A stretch of 40,447 bases of DNA from Branchiostoma floridae. Lineage: Eukaryota > Chordata > Leptocardii > Amphioxiformes > Branchiostomatidae. The position numbers were made by a program, and so were the translations under genes. Shown here piece after piece: positions 13,401-22,252 of the stretch. The stretch lies in contig NC_049992.1 in assembly GCF_000003815.2 (NCBI RefSeq), positions 12,319,917-12,360,363 on the forward strand, read 5' to 3'. Positions within the stretch are counted from its first letter, which is position 1. Each line of letters begins with the position of its first letter. The notes under the pieces are model-generated. The model did not search any database and was not told where the DNA came from. It saw only the letters and a program-made list of their open reading frames with translations.

Positions 13401-14471
13401 TGTATTCAATATGCTTGCTACTGGTGTTCCAGACTGAGTGATAACTTGGGTTATCACATAGGGTTCTTCTGTTATCACCAGGCTTCCATAGAATCATTCA
13501 AAATGCAGTTTGTGTGTACCAAGTTTGCCATTGTTGAAAATACTGGATTCGGACATAGGAATTGCGCTTGTTACAATTACTTGTGCCAAGATACCAAACT
13601 TTCGTGTAGATATTCATTAGCCAAAGGCTAGTCCTACGGGGTTCAGAATAAAAATGTATATTATACAAACAAACTCCTAACAGGTAGGAAAGTGGAGGAG
13701 TACAGACATCAGCTGGGGTCCTACGGTGTGTCTGGTGAACTCGCCATGAGGCCTGTAGCCAGTCTATCAGGAGGACAGAAGAGTAGGGTGGCATTCGCCA
13801 ACATGGCTATGGTCAGGTATGCATAAAACATGTTTTTTGGTTGTATATATTGTATTCAATGTCATATAGTTTCATACAGTATAGAACTAATTTTCAACAA
13901 GTTCTCTATTCAACATGTACATAGAATATTTCAACAAAATTAAACTGGCACATCCTTGTTACAATGTATGTAGATATTTTTTATGTACATGTACCATGTT
14001 GAGATCATAGTATGACAATGAAGGATCATATTATTTTTGACTTCAGACCAAACTTCTTCATCCTTGACGAACCGACCAATCATCTGGACATGGAGACCAT
14101 AGAGGCTCTTGGGAAGGCTCTCAAGAAGTTCAAGGTCAGTTTTTATCATTATGTATTACCTATTATTATTTTTTTCATTTTGAAATGTTGTCTTCATTAA
14201 CTATGATGGGCATCCAAGGGTTTATGGTGAAGGTCTCCATGTGCTTCCTATATGGATGAAAATAACAGTGATGCAGATGTTGATGGTGATTTTGACACTC
14301 AGTATGTTTGTCTCCATGCAGGGTGGCGTCATCCTGGTATCTCACGACGAACGACTCATCCGGATCGTGTGCAAGGAATTGTGGGTATGTGGGAACGGCA
14401 CAGTTCGAAGCGTGGAAGGGGGCTTTGACGAGTACAAGAAGATTTTGGAAGAGGAATTTCTGCAACAGTGA
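1465..14471 (+). CDS. ABCF3: ABC-F family ATPase ABCF3 (5' exon outside window, one exon lost in gap)
   Basis: This is a soluble twin-ATPase protein without membrane segments. Family knowledge: homologue of yeast Gcn20, ribosome-associated, translation control; mammalian ABCF3 is also linked to antiviral defence. Coding exons by GT-AG and phase: 1465 (or 1473)-1647, 2123-2199, 2491-2546, 3037-3159, 4536-4640, 5157-5318, 5507-5549, 5735-5781, 6038-6097, 6521-6577, 7739-7761, 7974-8029, 8969-9169, 9492-9568, 9800-9844, 10620-10752, 12276-12364, 13082-13173, 13684-13816, 14047-14134, 14322-14471 (stop TGA). ATPase domain 1: Walker A GRNGIGKT, signature FSGGWRMRLALA, Walker B LLLLDEPTNMLD split across 7739-7761 and 7974-8029, switch His in VVSHDR. 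ABC-F linker: exon at 9492. Domain 2: Walker A GENGTGKT, signature LSGGQKSRVAFA, Walker B FFILDEPTNHLD, switch VSHDER. Exon 2491-2546 ends in phase 0 but 3037 needs two preceding bases, so an exon is missing, probably in the gap at 2875-2974. All catalytic motifs are intact. Confidence 0.95.
1811..2042. mobile_element. TA-flanked CTGTAAATG MITE (interrupted by gap)
   Basis: The left end CTGTAAATGCAG (after TA at 1809-1810) is inverted relative to the right end TTTTACAG (before TA at 2043-2044). The element contains CCCGC...AAATTAAATCCCCGC, shared with a second full copy at 33993-34192. The middle is replaced by 100 Ns. A TA duplication fits a Tc1/mariner-type MITE. Confidence 0.7.
1823..1922. 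other. Assembly gap (100 N)
   Basis: Exactly 100 unknown bases, the usual placeholder for a gap of unknown size. It falls inside a MITE in an ABCF3 intron, so probably no coding sequence is lost here. Confidence 0.95.
2875..2974. other. Assembly gap hiding an ABCF3 exon
   Basis: Exactly 100 unknown bases. The exon ending at 2546 finishes in phase 0, while the exon starting at 3037 needs two bases from the preceding exon. An exon of length 2 mod 3 is therefore missing between them. In other ABCF3 proteins this stretch encodes a Lys/Glu-rich helix. No such exon is visible on either side of the Ns. Confidence 0.8.
3296..4193. mobile_element. Tc1/mariner-like non-autonomous element, 898 bp
   Basis: The termini CAGTCAAACCTGCCCAAG and its inverted partner CTTGGGCAGGTTCGACTG are flanked on both sides by TA (3294-3295 and 4194-4195). 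A sub-terminal block GGGACCGGGAAAAAACGGTC...CAGGTGGTCGCTGAGAAGAG occurs near both ends in direct orientation. No transposase coding sequence is visible. The element lies in the ABCF3 intron before the exon encoding the first Walker A. A decayed relative of one end is at about 14985-15045. Confidence 0.8.
6614..7512 (+). mobile_element. PIF/Harbinger-like MITE copy 1 (899 bp)
   Basis: The element has 33-bp terminal inverted repeats (GGCCATGTTGATTTGATTAT... at the left, ...ATAATCAAATCAACATGGCC at the right). It is flanked by TTA at 6611-6613 and 7513-7515. A 3-bp TWA target duplication is typical of PIF/Harbinger transposons. There is no transposase. Inside are A-rich runs beside AAGTTTGGCC and repeated GGTCCAGGTTCAGATCCGGACC-type words. 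It sits in the ABCF3 intron between the ABC signature exon and the 23-nt Walker B exon. Confidence 0.88.
7739..7761 (+). other. ABCF3: 23-nt ABCF3 micro-exon
   Basis: This exon encodes KPDLLLLD across its boundaries, the hydrophobic strand and first Asp of Walker B. The catalytic Glu comes from the next exon (7974). Flanks: TACCACAG acceptor, GTAAGT donor. Skipping it (23 nt) would shift the frame and remove the first ATPase site. Confidence 0.9.
8256..8419 (+). repeat. Dispersed repeat, copy a
   Basis: Sequence from GGTATTCGATGGCTGTTGCC to GCGATCGCTCGTAT, including TTTTGCAAAACACCTGCTTTTTGCCTACCACTGC. A closely similar reverse-complement copy is at 31066-31220 in a convertase intron. The family is not recognised. 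Confidence 0.8.
8596..8948. mobile_element. CAGGGCTYGAAAT MITE (hAT-like ends)
   Basis: Inverted ends CAGGGCTCGAAAT and ATTTCAAGCCCTG are flanked by ATGTT on both sides (8591-8595, 8949-8953). The interior is rich in CCTGCAC/GTGCAGGT words in both orientations. The CAGGG ends resemble hAT transposons, but the visible direct repeat is 5 bp, not the usual 8. The right end lies about 20 bp before the ABCF3 acceptor at 8967-8968. Confidence 0.7.
9890..10410. repeat. 43-bp minisatellite with 129-bp higher-order repeat
   Basis: Degenerate 43-bp units centred on CTTTCCTTGGTACTGACTTG, with AAAAATTCAGTATC- or AAATATGCAGTGTC-type spacers. One three-unit block starting AAAATGCTTTTTCTTTCCTT repeats at 10141 and 10270, exactly 129 bp apart, nearly identical. 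It fills much of an ABCF3 intron. Confidence 0.9.
10792..11626 (-). mobile_element. PIF/Harbinger-like MITE copy 2, inverted (835 bp)
   Basis: Same family as the element at 6614-7512 but in opposite orientation, with the same ~33-bp terminal inverted repeats and flanking TAA (10789-10791, 11627-11629), the complement of TTA. It contains an 18-G run at 11035-11052 where copy 1 has only a short C run. It starts about 40 bp after the donor of ABCF3 exon 10620-10752. Confidence 0.88.
11661..11868. mobile_element. Fold-back MITE, 208 bp
   Basis: A nearly full-length palindrome. The left arm GTTCACCTCTTTCGTGGGAT...CCTATATCCGTTG pairs with the right arm CAACGGATATAGGTTACC...AAAGGTGAAG. TA flanks both sides (11659-11660, 11869-11870). 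It lies directly downstream of the Harbinger-like copy in the same ABCF3 intron. Confidence 0.8.
12085..12240 (-). repeat. tRNA-derived SINE-like fragment
   Basis: Read on the minus strand, the segment has a B-box-like word GGGTTTGAATCCC (plus strand 12166-12178) preceded by GGTAGGCTATGTGG, which resembles a decayed A box. The structure suggests a tRNA-derived SINE but the family is not identified. It ends just before the ABCF3 exon at 12276. Confidence 0.45.
13438..13457. repeat. Perfect short hairpin
   Basis: GTGATAAC, loop TTGG, GTTATCAC: an 8-bp perfect stem in an ABCF3 intron. A further GTTATCACC lies about 15 bp downstream. No function can be assigned. Confidence 0.6.
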
Positions 14472-15190
14472 AGAAGATACCAGCCAAAGGAGCCAGCTTG
14501 CTGTTTGTGCATCTATGAGGTCAAAGGTGAAGGCCCCTAACTTGTAAACAATTCTTGTCTAGACCATACATGTCTAGATGTGTTTCGTTTATGTGTTAGG
14601 GGCTTTGACATATTACCACAATGTATTGCACTGTGCATGAACAGTTGAAACTTTGAACTGGCTTATTATTGCAATGACCACCTTTATGTCATCAGACCCA
14701 GCCTGCTTTAATGCTAGCAACTTTTTACCGATGTTCACTGCAACCCACATATCATAAAAGACAAGGATAAAATCCATCAAGTGTTTTATGTCTAATTAAA
14801 GAGGAAATTATAATGGTCAGAAACCCCTTCTGTAATGTCCAGTATATGACTGGAATCAAGTGGGATCTTTGTTGGGTTATGTAAGACAACTGATACCATA
14901 TTGTTAACTGTACACAGGGTTGTCATGCTTGAGGATATATATATAAATGTATAATGAGGATACTAATCTAAGGGACTACCAAGAAGTGGCCACATTGGCC
15001 AGGTGGTCCTTGAGCGGGGGTGGTCAGTAGAACAGGTTTGACATTACTATACATGTACAGTATGATACTGTCATTTGCCAGCCTGTGCAATTCTACATGT
15101 AGCCAGTAAGCAGTTGAATCCGGTGGTTGTAACATGGCCGTCACTTTTGTGCAAACTCCAAATAAAGGCTGTTGTCACCATACTGCACCT
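14472..15190 (+). other. ABCF3: ABCF3 3' untranslated region and poly(A) signal
   Basis: Non-coding sequence after the stop codon. AATAAA at 15161-15166 is the best polyadenylation signal. ATTAAA at about 14797 is a weaker upstream option. A decayed mariner-like end (GGCCAGGTGGTCCTTGAGCG...GGTGGTCAGTAGAACAGG) lies near 14995-15045 inside the 3' UTR. Confidence 0.65.
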
Positions 15191-16313
15191 TAATCTTGTA
15201 GATCTTTAACCTTTTTCTTGCTTCCAAAACCTATAACAGAAAATGTGGTGCCAAAAGGCTACCTTAGCATGCTAAATGTCAAGGATTGAGCTTCTTGCTG
15301 TAAGTGATTCTCTCTATTGGAAATTTGTTTTCATTTTATTTTTTAGATTCTCATGACTGATAGGTACTCAGCTATGAATATGATGGTCAAACATTGATTA
15401 TAGGTACACGTTGTAATAGACTAAAGAGGCTCACACTATAAGAATAACATTATCACATCAATCCTGTGTATTACTGCAACTACTATTAAAGTTACTTTGG
15501 TTTAATCAAATGCTGTCATTAATGTTAGAAAAGCTATCTTTATGAAGGAACTGTGAAAATTAGTTGATATAAATGCAATCAAATGCATGGATTTAAGCAA
15601 GTTGATGAAATAAAGCTTGATTTAAGCTGCAAGAAGGAGCCTCAGTGTATCTGCACATGTAGGAGTACTTTTTGAGACGTCAACTATGCTTGACATTCTT
15701 GATACAGAGATGATAGACAATGATACAGTTGGGGAGGGGAATTGTTGTGAGCCATTTTTCGTCCCTGATATAATGTAGCCTTTTCTCAATTTCATCTTTC
15801 TACTCCAAGTATAGTGCCTTTTTCCAGATATATTCTGCCATATCTTCCTCTTCTACTAAGTTCTAGTTTTTATTGTACATGCATTCCCTTGAATGTATTG
15901 ATTGTATATTAATGCTGTTTATTAATGCTACTGTGCCATAACATCTAATTGGGGAGTTGCACCTGTAGGTAAATTATTACGTACATGTAAGACAGGTTCT
16001 GGAAGGAGTACTTACTTGGGAATATGTCATTAGGACAGTCAAGAGGTAGTACTGTAGAGCCCACTATGTGTGGCCACTGCAAATCTATACAAGAATAAAC
16101 ATGGCCAATATGGACATTTGGTTGTGCACTAGTACTCTTTGTGAAAAAGACTCATGTACACTTCGCACAGTACCAAAAAGGCAGCACAATCTATGTGTTC
16201 TACTAGTATTTGGAACGGCCTTTAGTTCACGGTAGATTGAACTATCGAAGCTGTCTACTTACTGACGAATGGACACATAATTCATATCAAGTAAATAAAA
16301 AGTATAAAGCAAA
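15191..16313. other. Intergenic, no feature recognised
   Basis: AT-rich spacer between ABCF3 and the large gap. No exon-like, RNA-gene or repeat structure is supported. AATAAA-like words near 15609 could be an alternative distal poly(A) signal for ABCF3. Confidence 0.5.
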
Positions 16314-16873
16314 NNNNNNNNNNNNNNNNNNNNNNNNNNNNNNNNNNNNNNNNNNNNNNNNNNNNNNNNNNNNNNNNNNNNNNNNNNNNNNNNNNNNNNN
16401 NNNNNNNNNNNNNNNNNNNNNNNNNNNNNNNNNNNNNNNNNNNNNNNNNNNNNNNNNNNNNNNNNNNNNNNNNNNNNNNNNNNNNNNNNNNNNNNNNNNN
16501 NNNNNNNNNNNNNNNNNNNNNNNNNNNNNNNNNNNNNNNNNNNNNNNNNNNNNNNNNNNNNNNNNNNNNNNNNNNNNNNNNNNNNNNNNNNNNNNNNNNN
16601 NNNNNNNNNNNNNNNNNNNNNNNNNNNNNNNNNNNNNNNNNNNNNNNNNNNNNNNNNNNNNNNNNNNNNNNNNNNNNNNNNNNNNNNNNNNNNNNNNNNN
16701 NNNNNNNNNNNNNNNNNNNNNNNNNNNNNNNNNNNNNNNNNNNNNNNNNNNNNNNNNNNNNNNNNNNNNNNNNNNNNNNNNNNNNNNNNNNNNNNNNNNN
16801 NNNNNNNNNNNNNNNNNNNNNNNNNNNNNNNNNNNNNNNNNNNNNNNNNNNNNNNNNNNNNNNNNNNNNNNNN
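16314..16873. other. Assembly gap (560 N)
   Basis: 560 unknown bases between ABCF3 and the BRICHOS gene. Apparent reading frames through it are artefacts of the Ns. Confidence 0.95.
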
Positions 16874-19800
16874 GTCCGTGTGTGTCAGCGCTGGTTTGAA
16901 CTGAAGGGTATCGGTCAAATCTCCAAGGAGCATATGGGACATGGGACGACAGATTTCCATGATATTTTTTTAGGGCAACTACATGCAATCTTGGCATTGG
17001 CGCTTACTACAACTTAGTGTGTTTTCCGTCGTTTCGCATTTTTCCCTGCCCTACGTGTCATTCAGTTCATAGTGTAAACCGAGTTGAGCACACATAATCC
17101 AACACTCCTCAACGTGACGGCAGACGTGTTAAGGCATGTTTTACCCTGTTTGTAGAGATAAAAAGCTCAAACTATGCAAACAAAGAGGCGTTTAGGAACG
17201 AGGAAAATCCGCTAGAAAACACCACAGGTGTGCCTTGTTATGGCATTCATGTTACATCCTGTTAAGATCGTACTTACGCATGCCGTTCAACCTTGGGTGG
17301 GGTCTTTTGGACCTGGACCAAATATGCATTCACCCAACAAATGCATGAAGCAATTTGTCCCCTTATGATAGAAAGACTCTGTTTAGTTACATAGAAAGTA
17401 GATTCCCTCACTTTAGACACATGAGTAGCACTGACAAGTTTATATTCCTCGTGCGTTTTAACAAACCGACCATAGCTAAACCCATACAGTCCTACATTTT
17501 CACGATTACCAAGATGCGAGAAGAAGCCGAACTTTTGTGTTAGACTAGATCTGGGATGTTCACCTTCTTACATTCAACAAAAATCTGAAGACATAAGATT
17601 TTTTATTTGCCCTCATTTCATATGCCAGGGATTTTTTTTGCACAAATTTGTTTTGATTCAATCACATGTACGTTAAGACTAAGAAAATACAGTTAGCTTC
17701 TACCGTTCTCCTACGCAGAGATGAATCTGCAATGGCCAAGTTGAAAAAGTATTCGCCTTTCAGTCGGTAGGTCGTGGGTTCGATCTCCGGCCGAGTCATA
17801 TCATACAAAGACTTTTAAATGGTATATGCTGCTTTATCTACTTACATGTAGCACTCAACCATTTGGGAAAGAGTACTGTATTGTAATTGAACACACACAC
17901 CACTACCAGTCTGGTGATTACACAACGCCGTGTGGCCCAGGGGTACATGAACGGAGATGGGCATCGCCCGATGCGCCATTGAGGGCGGGATTTTTCTACA
18001 CCTCGCACAGATAGGCATACATTATGGCGCACGCATGAGGCCTCTTTGTGTCTGAGCACGGCAAAACGACAAATCAGAATAGGGGACAACCGTGTTCTAG
18101 ATAAAGTAAGTTGTGTAAAGGTTGGCATGCAGAACTGGACTCACAGAAAGCGTCGCTAGTTTCCCTTCCAACATCTGCTTAGAACGTTACGGTTGGGGAC
18201 GCGAACCCCCTCTCGTCCGAGACCTGGGTTGTCACCTGTAGCCGACCAGGACGATTCCGCACCTGGCCAGGACGATTCGGCACCTTAATTATTTTACAAT
18301 TATGTGTGTATATACTATGCAATGTAACGATTAATCGAAAGATACATGTGAATATCATTATGTTTGACATATGTTGTTTTGACGCGTTTCCTTTTTTTCA
18401 CAAAATCTTACAAAAAATTCAACTTGTTCGATTGTTTTATATCTATAAGTGAATTTTCATAAATTTTCGATTGATGTGAAAAATATCGAATGCCGAATCG
18501 TCCTGGGCCAGACGCCGAGCCGTTCAGGTGCCGACTTACTCAAGTTTTCTTCTTCGTAGTATTCTCTGTCATTATAATGTTCATTTAAATTTTTGTTTCG
18601 AACGATTACATCACGCTTACAGACTCTAAAGAACATGACAGAAAACATGTCGTTTGGATGAGTGAAAAAGGACCTGTCCGCGGCTTTTAATCTGTTTTTC
18701 GGTCCTATTGATCTAAGCAAGTTAGGGCATGCTATAACAGTTCTACGTGAGTACAACTTAAGAGCCTTTTTTTTAACTTCCTCAATTAGTTGTAATCACA
18801 TGGTGAACCACATGTTGTAATCAGGTTAACATATATCCCCTTGTGATTGTCAGATTACGCTCTCCTTTGATTAGCGTGTGAAATCCGCTGGCGTGAAATC
18901 CGTGGCGTTCACAAAGAACGGAATGTTTACCAAAGAAAAAAAGGCGGCGTTTCTACAATTTGGAACTGTTTTTATAACCTGTGAGCAAGGGGCTAAACCA
19001 CTTTTTGCTAAACTTTAGAAATACATGTATGGATATATATGATATCAAAAAAGGAATACACTATCAAATTTGGTTGCTTCTATGGAAAGAGATATGAATT
19101 TGACCAATTATCTCTTGTTGCTTTTGTACGTTCTTATATCTCTTAAACTCCATCAAAAGTGTAAAGTAGAATGTCGGCGTTTTTCCATAAGAACTTTTGA
19201 ATCAACAAACCTCAAAAGGTTCGACCCGTAAAGACGAATGACTGATTGACCAAAGGAATCAATAGTCCAAATCCTCAAACACGGACACAAGGCGTTTCAC
19301 TATAGTTCTTTCATTTGGCATCTGGCCAGAGCATCTGGCGTTTTACATTTTCTATTCTGGAAACTTAAGAAAAATTGACAGCTTATTACCTACTTATCAC
19401 CTGCTCTTTCGATAGAATGCAATGTTGCAGTGATAGATATCAATTTTGTCTGCTCGACAATCATAAAATATTCATCCTGAAGACAGCAACTTCTGAATAC
19501 GAAGTCCCAAATTAAAGTTGTTGGGTTGTTTTTTTACAAGAAGGACGAGATGATGAGGAAATGTCCGTGCGGACAATTCAGTGCACACAAGCTTCCATTG
19601 AAACTGTCACGGTGACTAATCACAAAAGCCACGTTCAGAACTTCCTCAATTAGTGAGATGATCCCCCACGAAGTTGCTTTGGTGTAAACACCTGGCCATC
19701 CAAGTGGTTATGCCCCACGGTGATGTCAAACGACACGTACTCAGGAACGTTGAGTGGGCGAAAACGCTGTGTTTACGCGCGCTGCAATGTTAGAGCCGAT

Positions 19801-19955
19801 TACGGTAACGGTTGGGGACAGGGTAGAGACAAGTTTCGACTTGTTGCACTGTAAGAAAAAGTGGCGGTTCGACATCACTCGTTCAACGTTTGACACAGAA
19901 AAGGGCAGCTAGGAAACGTAACGACTTAGCCCGCCCAACATCTGCTGCGATTTTA
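16874..19955. other. Repeat-containing intergenic region
   Basis: No coding exon is recognised. Besides the SINE at 17735, CAGGACGATTCGGCA occurs near 18262-18284 and inverted near 18495-18512, the ends of a decayed inverted-repeat element of about 300 bp (18230-18535). The word ACGGTTGGGGAC recurs near 18189 and 19805. Nothing else is supported. Confidence 0.5.
17735..17895 (+). repeat. tRNA-derived SINE
   Basis: A tRNA-like head ends in a good Pol III B box, GGTTCGATCTCC (about 17778-17789), within GGTAGGTCGTGGGTTCGATC. A short unrelated body with TGCTGCTTTATCTAC follows. The acceptor-stem pairing and full A box of a functional tRNA are missing, so it is a SINE, not a tRNA gene. Confidence 0.6.
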
Positions 19956-20357
19956 GGCCATGTTGATTTGATTATATGGAAAACATCCCTGGGAATCCCA
20001 AATTAAAACCGATGCAAGCGTGCGAATGATAAGAAAAAGTTTGGCCCAAAAAAAGTTGCATTCGTTATGAAATCTAAGTGGTCTGGAAGGCTGAACAAAT
20101 GACAGATTATTGAAAACCTAACAATTACTTCTTCATTTTTGTTTTCACAGTCTTCTTCTTTGCCATTGGAATTGACGTTGACATTAGTGTATGTTTCCCG
20201 ACATATTTTTTCTTTTAATCTACGGCATATATATGCTCCCTTTACAGCTGCTTTGTACGATTCGATGCATGGTGGAAAACTTTATTTTTTATTTTTTGAA
20301 ACGGACAAAAAGTGATGCGCGCGCGGATGTCATCCGTATAATCAAACCAACATGGCC
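19956..20357 (+). mobile_element. PIF/Harbinger-like MITE copy 3 (402 bp, internally deleted)
   Basis: Same inverted ends (GGCCATGTTGATTTGATTAT / ...AACATGGCC) and the same TTA duplication (19953-19955, 20358-20360) as copy 1, in the same orientation. About half the interior is absent. It is more diverged than copies 1 and 2, so probably an older insertion. Confidence 0.85.
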
Positions 20358-20954
20358 TTAGCTTAAGGCATCAACAAGTGGGCGTTGGTTCACGTACATG
20401 TAAGGTATTGGGGAAACAATGAGAAGCTGTTGACGCCTTGTTTATGTTTCCGGAACTGATACTGTTTAGATGATAGTTTCTAAGGGCAGGGTTGGTACGT
20501 GTCTTGACATGACTCACTTTGGGTGGCAATGCCTCATGCAGTAAATCTTTTTGAAGACAAGCAGAACAGAGAAACCTACGATGTACCCTGAAGTGAACTC
20601 AGGAGTTTTTTTTCCATGTCAGAAACTGACCGCCTCGAAACAGCGATTCTAAGGCTGGTTGTTTGGAGTCTATCATAAGGATATTTTGCATACGGACACT
20701 GCTAACTCAATGAGTATAAGTATAACAGAGAAACAAACTTAGTCGGTTTGCCGAATCATTTGGGAGGACAATATAAATCGGTCTAAATATGCTAAATGTA
20801 GAGTCACAAGTTGTCATCAGTTCTCAATCGTCAATTGTAGATGGTTCTAGATTAGTAAAGGTGTGAGAGGTTTCACGTCGCTTCCATTGTTTTCAAAGGC
20901 CTGCGTTTTTCTTTTTTTCGCCGTAGACCTTTATTCCCAGCTCAAATACATATT

Positions 20955-21215
20955 TCAATTCAGGTACAATGGGTAGCTACATATTTCAATGGATAGATAC
21001 ATATGGGTTCAAGCATAGTGGGTATATACATATTTCAGGTCGAGTACAATGTGTACGTTCATATTTCGGTTCAAGTACAATGGCTACGTTCATATCTCAG
21101 TTCAAGTACACTGGGTACCTATTTCAGTTCAAGTACACTGGTTACATATATATTTTAGTTCAAATACAATGGATACATATACAAGCACAATGGATATACA
21201 TATCAATAATAGAGT
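20955..21215. repeat. Degenerate ~32-bp tandem repeat
   Basis: About eight imperfect units near TTCAAGTACAATGGGTACGTTCATATTTCAG. The plus-strand frame through it (HISVQVHW-like repeats) reflects the unit length and has no sign of being a gene. Confidence 0.8.
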
Positions 21216-21291
21216 TCGCACATGGTTTGAAAAATACGTATGATATGATAAGGCCTGCGTTTTTGCTATTCAAGATGATTCAAGTCTCTGC

Positions 21292-21760
21292 CCTGACATG
21301 CCCACAACGGTTCATTATCCTCTATGCACCCGATGCTATTTGATGTTGACCATTCTTTTTGGAAAAGAGTCAACCACGTCACATGCCGATGACTCATAGA
21401 AAGACGGGAAAATACACATATCTGTTTGGAGTGTGTGCGGGTATTTCCGAGCCAGACTTCAGGGTGCCAAGACGATATTATAGAAAAAATTATACCCCCA
21501 CATTTGATCTATTTCTACCTTGTTCTGTTTGTGGATTGTGGTAATTTCTACATGGTAGTAGAATAAGGGTTTTTTTCATAAGCCTCAAATACACTCTTTC
21601 CACAGGTCGTTGAACTGGGTTTTTTTCTTGACATGCGCACAAGCGTTCCAAATCCTGCATGCGCATGAGGAAATGTAATTTGATATTTTTTCCTTTCATC
21701 TCACTTTTTCTTGGAAGAGGACTTACCTGCGTCACATGTTGATCAGATGTGTATGAACTC
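21292..21760 (+). promoter_or_regulatory. Duplicated upstream module of the BRICHOS gene
   Basis: Two similar blocks, 21292-21397 and 21628-21748, each run from TGACATGC-CACAA through ATTTGAT-TT and CTTTTT-GGAA to CGTCACATG. The upstream block adds the AP-1 consensus TGACTCA (21390-21396). Their position 90-550 bp before the predicted start suggests a duplicated promoter-proximal element. Binding is inferred only from the words. Confidence 0.4.
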
Positions 21761-21807
21761 TTTGTTTGGAAGCATTCACTTGAGTCGAACAGGTGTGCCG
21801 TCCATCC

Positions 21808-21815
21808 TATAAAAA
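21808..21815 (+). promoter_or_regulatory. TATA box of the BRICHOS gene
   Basis: TATAAAAA lies about 30 bp before the pyrimidine-rich CTTCTCCAGACC, which fits a start site near 21838-21841. A spliced 5' leader exon with a GTAAGT donor at 21903 follows directly. A clear TATA box suggests a regulated, tissue-specific gene. Confidence 0.7.
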
Positions 21816-22252
21816 CCCATCGGTCCCCGCGCTTCTCCAGACCACTTCTACGGACGACCAGAAGCTGCGCCGATCAACTTCTCACCACCCAGACCCAAAC
21901 TTGTAAGTTGCTTTTTGGTCCGCTCTTATGCGATTTTCTTCCTCCACTTTTCTAATGATTTCTCCATTTTTCTCAATTTCGATTGACTTTTGAGAATTTC
22001 TGGGCATTGTGTTAATTTTCTTGTGAATTTCTTCTTCATTTTTCGTCTTCTTTCTTGATTTCTGAGAAATTCTGAATGTCGTATTCATTCCAACTTGCAG
22101 GGTACCCGCGAAATGTTTGTTTCTTAATTTTGTAGAAGGGTGCAAACTAATACCTCTGACGTTTTAGAGCTAAAAGAACATTTTCTAAAATCGTACGCTT
22201 ACTTTTACCACCAGGCTCATCTCCCCAACAAGTTTGACCGAGCTGAGACAAA

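Noticed and set aside
16210-16997. Long frames on both strands
   Set aside because: They consist almost entirely of Ns from the assembly gap.
17735-17895. tRNA gene
   Set aside because: There is a B box but no acceptor stem or complete cloverleaf, and the attached body fits a SINE.
18140-19950. Possible large element bounded by CCAACATCTGCT and ACGGTTGGGGAC words
   Set aside because: The words are short, partly in direct orientation, and give no consistent ends.
20969-21343. 124-residue plus-strand frame with repeated HIS/QVHW words
   Set aside because: Translation of the 32-bp degenerate tandem repeat upstream of the BRICHOS promoter.
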